Positions 1 to 8,435 of a DNA stretch of 8,435 bases are shown here, piece by piece. This stretch comes from Desulfobacteraceae bacterium (GTDB taxonomy: Bacteria > Desulfobacterota > Desulfobacteria > Desulfobacterales > UBA11574), in contig JAOUGB010000075.1 of assembly GCA_029857875.1 (NCBI GenBank), positions 1 through 8,435 of the forward strand, read 5' to 3'. A model generated the notes under the pieces. The model was not told where the DNA came from. It did not search any database and saw only the letters and a program-made list of their open reading frames with translations. The first letter of the stretch is position 1; each line of letters opens with the position of its first letter. The translations under genes were made by a program, and so were the position numbers.

Positions 1-1269
<1,269 letters not shown>

Positions 1270-2112
1270 TTATTTATATATTTTTTTGAATTCCTCTATG
1301 GTTTTTTGAACTTCATCCAGTTCCTCTTTACCGCCATTTTTCGGTTCGGCAGGAGCACCCTGGGGATAAAGCGATTTAAGTTGTTGGATATCAAATAAAT
1401 CTGCCTGGAAAGAAGGGTTTACCTCTATATCCTTTACATGGATTTCGCGGACCAGGTTCCCATTTGAAAAAAATTCGATGCGCATTGGATACCAGGTCTG
1501 ATTCAATTTTTTCCAATTGAGATACAAAACTTCTAAGTTTTGTTTTGCGTTGCTGGTCATTATCCAGCGATAAGGGAGGAATGTTTTCTTATCCAGCCAT
1601 ACTTGGGACGAAGTTTCATCCGGATATTGGGCGCCTAAAACGTAGGCCGGATTGCCTTGAAAACGACCAAGGCTTGTAACCTTTACATCCACACCAAGAT
1701 TTGACAACCGTTCTTGAAGAATTTCTCTGGATCTAAAAAGAATAAGATCCTTGTAATGATCATAGGAATTTTCAGGTTCATCTGAAATTTTTCCATCAAT
1801 AACCGTGAATACGCTGCTACCTGATAAGATGCGAATTCTTTGAATATTTTCTGAGACGATGTCTGAACGGAATGTTTTCGGGAAGATGAACTTTAAGGTT
1901 TCATTGAGTTCATCGGCACTCATGTTTGGGTTGTTATCATTCAGAACCAGTTTTTGAGTCACCAAAAGACGGTCGGCAATGCCGAGATTTTGGATCATTA
2001 ATTTCAAAAGAAAGGGACCTGGCAGAACATAGGCATCTAGAGAGGCATACTGAAATCCCAATGTTGCAAGACAGAAAAAAATGGCTAACGATTTTCTCAA
2101 AAAGTATGGCAT
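1270..2112 (-). CDS. Exported LolA-like / outer-membrane lipoprotein-sorting-like protein
   Basis: This is a predicted periplasmic protein of 280 residues. Residues 1-27 look like a Sec signal peptide: basic MPYFLRK, a hydrophobic stretch from about 8 to 22, and a likely cut after SLDA. The mature part alternates beta-type segments. It ends in blocks typical of the LolA/LolB-like half-barrel used by outer-membrane lipoprotein-sorting relatives: AYVLGAQYP (156-164), VWLDKKTFLPYRW (171-183), WYPMRIEFFSNGNLVREI (207-224) and a closing VNPSFQADLFDI (231-242). A Lys/Glu-rich tail follows. It may bind lipid or lipoprotein, but this is inferred from fold resemblance only. The frame stays open upstream into eno. 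I chose the ATG at 2112 because it puts the signal peptide at the N-terminus and leaves 46 bases after the eno stop; no clear Shine-Dalgarno site precedes it, so coupling to eno translation is possible. It could instead be a generic DUF with the same fold. Confidence 0.72.
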   Translation of the reverse strand: MPYFLRKSLAIFFCLATLGFQYASLDAYVLPGPFLLKLMIQNLGIADRLLVTQKLVLNDNNPNMSADELNETLKFIFPKTFRSDIVSENIQRIRILSGSSVFTVIDGKISDEPENSYDHYKDLILFRSREILQERLSNLGVDVKVTSLGRFQGNPAYVLGAQYPDETSSQVWLDKKTFLPYRWIMTSNAKQNLEVLYLNWKKLNQTWYPMRIEFFSNGNLVREIHVKDIEVNPSFQADLFDIQQLKSLYPQGAPAEPKNGGKEELDEVQKTIEEFKKIYK

Positions 2113-2158
2113 CCCAACAACAGCTTTTTTTGGTATTCTATATTTTTCAGAAAAACAG

Positions 2159-3561
<1,403 letters not shown>

Positions 3562-3636
3562 GAAGTGGAAATACGATATCGTTTTTAATTTTTGATTTAA
3601 AATAAAAAATGGCCTGTTTCACCGGGTTGAACCGTT

Positions 3637-4059
3637 ATGCAACATCCTGACTTATATTCCAATGCACATCTTGTGGTTTCAGCCATAAGGATATTCACCC
3701 ATAAGAACTCAAAACATCCGTCATTGAATGAGATTTGCAAAACCCTATCTTTTTCTTTGGAACAAGGCAACCTAATCTGTAAAAAGCTAAAGGATTTAGG
3801 GATAATTGACGTGGTCGAAGGTGCATTTGAAAACCAGCTTTTTATCAAAGACCATTTGAAAATAGAAGAAATTCCCAGGGACAAAAAGGAAGACAGGCTC
3901 GAGGAGGCACTTAAAAAATTTAAAGATTCAAAAAAAGATTTTTCGAAAAAAATAGAATCTTTTCAGGCCAAACAGGCAGAAAAACAAAAAGCCCTTTTTG
4001 CTGAACTGGAAGAAAAGCTGAAAAAAGGTTCAGATAAAACCAAACCCTCATCTGAATAA
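3637..4059 (+). CDS. Small winged-helix-like protein with a charged coiled-coil tail, function unknown
   Basis: I do not recognise a named family for this 140-residue cytoplasmic protein. Residues 10-72 look like a winged helix: helix 1 at about 12-23 (LVVSAIRIFTHK), helix 2 at 29-38 (SLNEICKTLS), a recognition-type helix at 40-54 (SLEQGNLICKKLKDL), then GIIDVVEG and NQLFIKD as the beta wing. This is the usual layout of a MarR/ArsR-type DNA-binding module. From about 82 to 131 the chain is almost all Lys, Glu, Asp and Leu/Phe and predicts as a long helix or coiled coil, followed by a short polar tail. It could be a dimeric regulator or an adaptor. There is an in-frame TGA just upstream (3628-3630), so the ATG at 3637 is the first possible start, although its ribosome site is weak. 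It diverges from eno and converges on the lipoprotein gene with only 25 bases between stops. The reading frame has sensible protein character throughout, so I consider it real. Confidence 0.8.
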   Translation: MQHPDLYSNAHLVVSAIRIFTHKNSKHPSLNEICKTLSFSLEQGNLICKKLKDLGIIDVVEGAFENQLFIKDHLKIEEIPRDKKEDRLEEALKKFKDSKKDFSKKIESFQAKQAEKQKALFAELEEKLKKGSDKTKPSSE

Positions 4060-4084
4060 AAAGATGCGAAACTTGAATTCACAC

Positions 4085-5071
4085 TTATAACCTCCAACCC
4101 CAGAACTTGAGAAACGTCGCAAAATCCCACATATCCGAGGCTTCCCGATTCCAGGGTTTAAGGCTGGTATAAAAGGGATTACCCGTTTCTTTCCTATCTC
4201 CATAGATCTTATCGGTTCCCACAAAAAAATCGAGACTCAATAGACTCATAAAGATCGACTCCCAGGGCTTCACCGATCCCTTGACGTGACCTTTCAAGAC
4301 GCCCTTGTTATAATAAAAGCTCGTTGTACCACTGTCTATAGGAATGCGTTCCAGTTCCTGCATCGGTTTTAAGGATGCAGGTATGATGTTAAAATACCGA
4401 GATTTTCTTATTTCCCGTTCGTCCATAATTTCCAGATCCATCACCCGGTGAACACCAGGTCTTATGTGAATCAGCAATTTGGGATTTTTCATATTTGTAT
4501 AGTCCAGACGTGACGGTAATCTTTCGCCGTAAATGTCGATGGAATCGTCCGGCCATTTCAACGGCAGCGCATCACGAGGCAAAAAAGTGGTTGGAACGAT
4601 GGCTATATAACAGCCGCAAGTGCCGACCGTCGTCACCAGAACAGGTCTCTTGGCGGCATCGAGTGTAATCACCACAAAGAGGCCGACATTTTTCCCGGCG
4701 GTGAGATAAAAAGGGAACAGACTGAAAGGTACCTTTGGGAAATGAACCCGGTAAATCAGATTGGTATATTGCCCCTTTTGGGTGGTAAAGTTTCGCTTTA
4801 GATAATAAATGACCGGATGTTCGGTGTCTACATAGAGCTGTTCTTCTTCCTGATCGTCATATCTTGCCGAAGGCCGGCCGATACGGTTGTAGCTGGACGC
4901 GCTGTTATGGGTGAGAAAAATAGGTGTTTGTCGAAGGATAAGGCTGTCATTTACGTCCTGACCTTGATAGAGTGTTTTTGTTTTTTCAAAAGGTATCTTT
5001 TGATGATGTGCGCATCCTGAAAGGATCAGAAACACGCCCAGCATTAATATTCGAATCGGTTTAAAAAACAT
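4085..5071 (-). CDS. Uncharacterised outer-membrane-type lipoprotein
   Basis: The 328-residue product starts with a lipoprotein signal: basic MFFKPIRIL, a hydrophobic core, and lipobox LSGC with the modified cysteine at residue 20. Ala follows the cysteine rather than Asp, so by the usual Lol rule it should go to the outer membrane. I recognise no domain. Visible points are a Tyr/Asp/Glu-rich segment at 71-90 (YDDQEEEQLYVDTEHPVIYY), aromatic-rich strands at 104-125, a CGC motif at 152-154 that could form a disulfide or bind metal, and a Trp-rich C-terminus ending WGWRL. The body looks like a globular, mostly beta protein without internal repeats. A GTG at 5077 is possible in frame, but AAGGA at 5081-5085 lies only 3 bases from it and 9 bases from the ATG at 5071, so I chose the ATG. 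It seems monocistronic, converging on the winged-helix gene and diverging from the cyclophilin gene. The call of lipoprotein is firm; the role is unknown. Confidence 0.85.
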   Translation of the reverse strand: MFFKPIRILMLGVFLILSGCAHHQKIPFEKTKTLYQGQDVNDSLILRQTPIFLTHNSASSYNRIGRPSARYDDQEEEQLYVDTEHPVIYYLKRNFTTQKGQYTNLIYRVHFPKVPFSLFPFYLTAGKNVGLFVVITLDAAKRPVLVTTVGTCGCYIAIVPTTFLPRDALPLKWPDDSIDIYGERLPSRLDYTNMKNPKLLIHIRPGVHRVMDLEIMDEREIRKSRYFNIIPASLKPMQELERIPIDSGTTSFYYNKGVLKGHVKGSVKPWESIFMSLLSLDFFVGTDKIYGDRKETGNPFYTSLKPWNREASDMWDFATFLKFWGWRL

Positions 5072-5338
5072 GGTCACATTTCCTTGTTGGCCGGCAGGTT
5101 ATTCAAAAGAATAGATCTTTTAACGACAAAAAGCGACTTTTTTTCCTTAACCCAATATCATTACAGCCCAAGCGTTGTAAAGCTGATCCAAGCAAAAGCT
5201 GCTTTGTGCTTTATCGGAATGAATGAGAATCGAATTAATTTTTTGATAGACTCTTTGGGGCTATCTTGATATCGATATAAGTTATCCTGTAATTTTAAAA
5301 CTGTGTTTTTATATACTTAAGGAAAGGATTTGTATAAA
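5072..5338. other. Divergent intergenic region between the lipoprotein and cyclophilin genes
   Basis: This 267-base AT-rich gap holds no convincing gene. For the rightward cyclophilin gene the best promoter guess is TTGATA at 5266-5271 with a 16-base spacer to TGTAAT at 5288-5293; the G at the second -10 position makes it weak. For the leftward lipoprotein gene, TTTACA on the minus strand (5176-5181) with a 16-base spacer to GATATT is an even weaker guess. A short palindrome ATATCGATAT lies at 5268-5277, inside the first spacer, and an imperfect hairpin (AGCAAAA / TTTGTGCT) lies at 5191-5210. None of these is strong alone. Confidence 0.4.
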
Positions 5339-6178
5339 ATGAGAAATGTAATCCTGACAATCGGAATGATATTGTGTATATTAACTGCCGGTATTGGATG
5401 GACCGGTGAAAAAAAACAAAGCGAGAATCCCGTGTATGTCATTCAAACAACTCTCGGAGACATTGAAGTGGAACTGTTTCAGAGCGAAACCTCAAAAACC
5501 GTCGCCAATTTTATCGGTCTGGCTGAAGGCACCAAGGAATTTGAGGATAGTAAGACCGGGAAAAAGGTTAAACGACCCTATTACAACGGTCTGATTTTTC
5601 ACCGGGTGATCCAGAATTTCATGATCCAGGGCGGCTGCCCTCTGGGTGACGGTCGGGGTGGACCGGGTTATACTTTTGCCGATGAAATCGATGCCGCAGC
5701 GTTGGGTCTCGATAAAATAAAAGCTTTCGATCCCCAAAAGGGCCCCCATCGTTTCTTGATGATTCGCAGCCAGGAAGAATTTCAGGGAAACATTCTGATA
5801 CCTTTGTTTCGAGCGATGAATATCAATTCGCAGGAAGAACTCGATCAAAGAAAAAAAGAATTTGAGGCCAGGCTCGACAAATTGACCCTCAAGGAGGCTT
5901 ACGAAAATATGGGTTATGTCTATTCCGAAAATGGATCAGAACATCCGCCGGTTCGCGGTTCACTGGCCATGGCCAATGCAGGTCCCAATACCAATGGATC
6001 ACAGTTTTTTATAAATCTGGTGGATACGGACTGGCTCACCGGCAAACATACCGTTTTTGGAAAAGTGGTAAAGGGAATGGATGTTGTGGATAAGATCGGA
6101 GCGGTCAACGTCGATTCAGGGCAAAAACCGGTTGAGGATGTGAAAATTATTTCCATTCATCGAAAAACATCTTCCTAA
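5339..6178 (+). CDS. Exported cyclophilin-type peptidyl-prolyl cis-trans isomerase with internal insertion
   Basis: Cyclophilins speed cis-trans isomerisation of prolyl bonds; this one should act in the periplasm. The 279-residue product opens with a signal peptide (MRNVILTIGMILCILTAGIGWTG, cut near 18-23). The cyclophilin core starts at about 32 (VYVIQTTLGDIEVELF). It has the catalytic Arg89 in FHRVI, Gln97-Gly98-Gly99 in MIQGG, then SLAMANAGPNTNGSQFFI (208-225) carrying the substrate-pocket residues. WLTGKHTVFGKV (232-243) follows, with the Trp and His expected in cyclosporin-sensitive-type pockets. Between GYTFADEI (ends 117) and the 208 block lies an extra charged, mostly helical stretch of about 85 residues, so the protein is much longer than the roughly 165-190 residues of simple bacterial forms. 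The ATG at 5339 has AAAGGA 10 bases upstream; a TTG at 5330 with AAGGA 6 bases upstream would add only three residues. It diverges from the lipoprotein gene. No specific gene symbol is justified. Confidence 0.95.
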   Translation: MRNVILTIGMILCILTAGIGWTGEKKQSENPVYVIQTTLGDIEVELFQSETSKTVANFIGLAEGTKEFEDSKTGKKVKRPYYNGLIFHRVIQNFMIQGGCPLGDGRGGPGYTFADEIDAAALGLDKIKAFDPQKGPHRFLMIRSQEEFQGNILIPLFRAMNINSQEELDQRKKEFEARLDKLTLKEAYENMGYVYSENGSEHPPVRGSLAMANAGPNTNGSQFFINLVDTDWLTGKHTVFGKVVKGMDVVDKIGAVNVDSGQKPVEDVKIISIHRKTSS

Positions 6179-6202
6179 CATATGACTCTTTCTGGAATAA
6201 TT

Positions 6203-6243
6203 TCTTATTATGGCCGTCAAGGCGCCGAGAAAAAATAATAAGA
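6203..6243. repeat. Perfect 9-bp inverted repeat upstream of the oxidoreductase genes
   Basis: TCTTATTAT (6203-6211) is mirrored by ATAATAAGA (6235-6243) across a 23-base spacer that itself contains GGCGCC. The arms are all AT-rich apart from one G/C pair and no T-run follows, so a rho-independent terminator is unlikely. The site lies 25 bases after the cyclophilin stop and 43 bases before the alpha-subunit ATG, where an operator or a leader hairpin would make sense. No known operator consensus was recognised. Confidence 0.4.
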
Positions 6244-6275
6244 TATAGCCTTTGGTTCGGGGTTTGTTTGGATTT

Positions 6276-6280
6276 GGAGA
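6276..6280 (+). promoter_or_regulatory. Shine-Dalgarno site deciding the alpha-subunit start
   Basis: GGAGA here abuts an ATG at 6281 with no spacer but lies 6 bases from a second in-frame ATG at 6287. The normal spacing favours the second ATG. Confidence 0.7.
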
Positions 6281-6286
6281 ATGAAA

Positions 6287-7408
6287 ATGGGATTTTGTCT
6301 CATGGAAGGGAATGAAGCAATGGCCTGGGGAGCGGTTGTTTCAGGATGCCGTTTTTTTGCCGGGTATCCCATCACTCCGGCAACAACCATATTTAATACC
6401 ATGCTTAAGCTGTTGCCACCTCTGGGCGGCATCTGCCTTCAGGGTGAAGATGAAATCGCTTCCATCGGCTACTGTTTAGGGGCGTCCATGGGCGGTTTAA
6501 AGGCCATGACCGCCACATCAGGGCCGGGAATCAGCCTGTGTAGTGAGCATATTTCTTTTGCCGTTGGAAGCGAGATTCCCGTTGTCATTGTGGATGTCCA
6601 GCGGCTCGGGCCTTCTACCGGTTCGGCCACCCGGGGCGCTGACGGTGATATTCAGTTTTTACGCTGGGGAAACAGCGGGGGATTGCCTGTTATTGTACTG
6701 GCCCCTGTGAATGTTAGCGACTGCTATTTGCTGACCATTAAAGCCTTTAATCTTGCCGAAGAATTTAGGTGTCCGGTATTTATTGCCTCCAATAAAGAGA
6801 TCGCCATGACCCGTGAAAATATAGATATGGATGCCGTTGATATACCCAAAATTATTGAACGCACCCCTCCCCCTGCCGGAAAGCCGTTTATTCCTTTTGG
6901 AGTGCCTTTAGAAAGTAAGATTCCCTACTTTTTACCCATCGGCGGTGATGTGATCGTTCGTCAGACCTCTTCGACACACGGGACCGACGGCTACATAACC
7001 ACCGATTCCGATGAAATTGCCCGAGTCCAGGACAGGCTCAAAACCAAGCTGATTTCTAAAGTTAAAAGATTCAGTTTTCACGAATCCTATTTGGAAAAAG
7101 ACTCGGATACGCTTCTTTTGGCATATGGGATTACCGCCCGGGCTGCCCGTGATGTATACCAAGAGTGTAAAAATTCGAGGAGTCCCGTTTCGCTCCTTAT
7201 TCTCAAAACCCTCTGGCCGGTGCCTGAAGAATTAATTAAGGAAAAAACCGAGCATGTTCAGCGGGTGGTTGTGGTGGAGATGAATCTCGGACAGTATGTT
7301 CGAGAAATAGAGCGGATTTTGCCAGATAAAATCATCGATTTTTTAGGCCAAATGGACGGACGTCTGATATCCCCGAACCAGATAGCAAAGGCTTTGCCCC
7401 ATGGGTAG
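6287..7408 (+). CDS. 2-oxoacid:ferredoxin oxidoreductase, alpha subunit (2-oxoglutarate/isovalerate-type)
   Basis: This is the alpha chain of a TPP-dependent enzyme that oxidatively decarboxylates a 2-oxoacid to the acyl-CoA and passes electrons to ferredoxin, or runs in reverse. The 373 residues hold the pyrimidine-binding domain I with FAGYPITPAT (24-33), the conserved Glu in GEDE (53-56), TATSGPG (75-81) and the substrate/CoA loop GPSTGSATRGADGD (108-121), then RWG and TIKAFNLAEEFRCPV. Domain II follows with LLLAYGITARAARD (276-289), LKTLWPVP (307-313) and VVVEMNLGQY (328-337). This arrangement, with no gamma domain on its N-terminus, matches KorA/VorB-type chains. Substrate cannot be fixed: 2-oxoglutarate, branched-chain oxoacids or another oxoacid are all possible. 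The start at 6287 is chosen by ribosome-site spacing. Its last 8 bases overlap the beta-gamma gene, which signals co-translation and a fixed subunit ratio. Confidence 0.93.
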   Translation: MGFCLMEGNEAMAWGAVVSGCRFFAGYPITPATTIFNTMLKLLPPLGGICLQGEDEIASIGYCLGASMGGLKAMTATSGPGISLCSEHISFAVGSEIPVVIVDVQRLGPSTGSATRGADGDIQFLRWGNSGGLPVIVLAPVNVSDCYLLTIKAFNLAEEFRCPVFIASNKEIAMTRENIDMDAVDIPKIIERTPPPAGKPFIPFGVPLESKIPYFLPIGGDVIVRQTSSTHGTDGYITTDSDEIARVQDRLKTKLISKVKRFSFHESYLEKDSDTLLLAYGITARAARDVYQECKNSRSPVSLLILKTLWPVPEELIKEKTEHVQRVVVVEMNLGQYVREIERILPDKIIDFLGQMDGRLISPNQIAKALPHG

Positions 7409-8435
7409 TTTGTTGAACAAAAGCAGACCGCCGGTTTTTTGTCCGGGGTGCTCTCATGACCGGATAACCCAAACCCTCGACCGGGCTTTTCAGAACATGG
7501 GTCTGAGAGGAGAAGAGATTGTTATTGTCACGGACATTGGATGTTCCGGACTTTTTGACACCTTTTTTAACACCCATGCATTTCATGGCCTTCACGGCAG
7601 GGCGCTGACCTATGCCACCGGGTTGAAAATGGCCCAACCCAATCTTCATGTCATCGTAACCATGGGAGACGGCGGCCTGGGTATCGGAGGTGCCCATGTC
7701 CTTTCTGCATGTCGTCGTAATCTTGATTTGACACTTTTGGTTTTGAACAACTTCAATTTCGGGATGACCGGCGGACAGTTTTCGGCAACCACCCCATCGA
7801 GCGCCCAGGTGGGGTCCGGTTTTTTAAACCGCTTGGAACTTCCTTTTGATGTATGCCGGGTCGCAGCGTCGGCAGGGGCTGCCTATGTCAGACGCTGTTC
7901 CGGGTATGCAAAAAATCTTTGTGAAGAGATAGAAAATGCCGTTCGTTTTGACGGTTTTTCTATCCTTGATATCTGGGGAATATGCCCGGGGCGCTACACC
8001 AAACGCAACAGACTCACACCACAAATCATTGAAGAATCACTCGCCAAAATGCCGCCGATCAAAAACCCGGTGCCTGAAAACCAAAGAGAAGAATATGGGC
8101 GCCACTACAGAAACCTGGCTGCCGGACAAAAACAGGTTTCACCGCCCAAGAAAATGACGGCGCAGTTCGACCCTATTGAACGAAAAAGAATGGATGTGGT
8201 TATTCTGGGTAACGCCGGTCAGCGGATCATCACCGCCGGTGAAATCTTGTGCCTGGCAGGGCTTACAGCCGGGTTTCAAACCACCCAGAAAAATGAGTAC
8301 AATATCACGGTTCTTAGGGGGCATTCCATAACGGAGGTGATTCTGTCTCCGCAAGCTATCGGTTACACGGGCATCGAACGACCGGATGTTATTCTGGCGT
8401 TGAGTCAGGAAGGGGTGGATCGCCGGAAACGTCTA
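7401..8435 (+). CDS. 2-oxoacid:ferredoxin oxidoreductase, beta subunit fused to a gamma-type domain, cut by the right window edge
   Basis: I translated this open frame of 345 codons; no stop is reached. Residues 1 to about 200 are the TPP- and cluster-binding beta subunit: FCPGCSH (13-19), DIGCSG (45-50), HGLHGRA (62-68), the TPP/Mg motif from GDGG (89-92) to LNN and FGMTGGQFSATTP (120-132), and WGICPGR (192-198). Cys14, Cys17, Cys48 and Cys195 fit the four ligands of the single [4Fe-4S] cluster known in this family. After a charged linker (about 200-262) the chain continues in frame as a gamma domain of the pyruvate/ketoisovalerate oxidoreductase type. Matching parts are VVILGNAGQRIITAGEILCLAGLTAG (266-291), RGHSITEVILSP (306-317) and RPDVILALSQEGVD (327-340). 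The gamma domain usually has about 170-190 residues, so roughly half is missing. The ATG at 7401 has AAAGG 9 bases upstream. The beta-gamma fusion is unusual beside separate or gamma-alpha layouts. Confidence 0.93.
   Translation, partial: MGSLLNKSRPPVFCPGCSHDRITQTLDRAFQNMGLRGEEIVIVTDIGCSGLFDTFFNTHAFHGLHGRALTYATGLKMAQPNLHVIVTMGDGGLGIGGAHVLSACRRNLDLTLLVLNNFNFGMTGGQFSATTPSSAQVGSGFLNRLELPFDVCRVAASAGAAYVRRCSGYAKNLCEEIENAVRFDGFSILDIWGICPGRYTKRNRLTPQIIEESLAKMPPIKNPVPENQREEYGRHYRNLAAGQKQVSPPKKMTAQFDPIERKRMDVVILGNAGQRIITAGEILCLAGLTAGFQTTQKNEYNITVLRGHSITEVILSPQAIGYTGIERPDVILALSQEGVDRRKRL

Noticed and set aside
5191..5210. Imperfect hairpin as a terminator
   Set aside because: Short AT-rich stem with a bulge and no downstream T-run on either strand; no gene ends nearby.
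5084..5269. A 61-codon plus-strand open frame in the intergenic region
   Set aside because: No good ribosome site, no domain, no membrane or signal pattern, and it ends before the cyclophilin promoter region; probably chance.
7332..8354. Minus-strand open frames and a plus-strand frame (7936-8157) over the beta-gamma gene
   Set aside because: They are shadows of a beta subunit whose cysteines, TPP motif and gamma domain are all in one conserved frame.

Overview
This window carries ordinary chromosomal genes of a Gram-negative, probably strictly anaerobic bacterium. The best guess is a sulfate-reducing Desulfobacterota lineage. That guess rests on moderate GC content, a ferredoxin-linked 2-oxoacid oxidoreductase, several exported or lipoprotein-type products and an unusual eno/pyrG neighbourhood. 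No rRNA, tRNA or phylogenetic marker is present, so the taxonomic guess is an inference only.

Left third, minus strand (about 1-3560): one likely operon reading right to left. Enolase (eno) comes first, with a strong Shine-Dalgarno sequence and at least one plausible sigma-70-type promoter. A 280-residue exported protein resembling the LolA / outer-membrane lipoprotein-sorting fold follows 46 bases later. CTP synthase (pyrG) follows 42 bases after that and runs off the left edge with about three quarters of the enzyme visible.

Middle (about 3500-5340): a plus-strand gene for a small basic winged-helix plus coiled-coil protein of unknown role diverges from eno. The shared upstream region has two TTGACA hexamers facing each other. 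A convergent minus-strand gene encodes an uncharacterised lipoprotein of 328 residues. A 267-base intergenic stretch then separates the lipoprotein gene from the next, divergent gene and probably holds promoters for both.

Right part, plus strand (5339-8435): an exported cyclophilin-type peptidyl-prolyl isomerase with a long insertion inside its catalytic fold comes first. After a 108-base gap with a perfect 9-bp inverted repeat comes a two-gene unit for a 2-oxoacid:ferredoxin oxidoreductase. The alpha subunit gene overlaps the next gene by 8 bases. That gene encodes a TPP- and [4Fe-4S]-binding beta subunit that continues in frame into a gamma-type domain and runs off the right edge. The beta-gamma fusion, its divergent gamma motif and the lack of a visible ferredoxin-subunit gene are the most notable points.

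I found no mobile element, CRISPR array, RNA gene or clear undescribed multi-gene system. The genes most worth follow-up are the winged-helix/coiled-coil protein, the orphan lipoprotein, the LolA-like gene between eno and pyrG, and the fused oxidoreductase.
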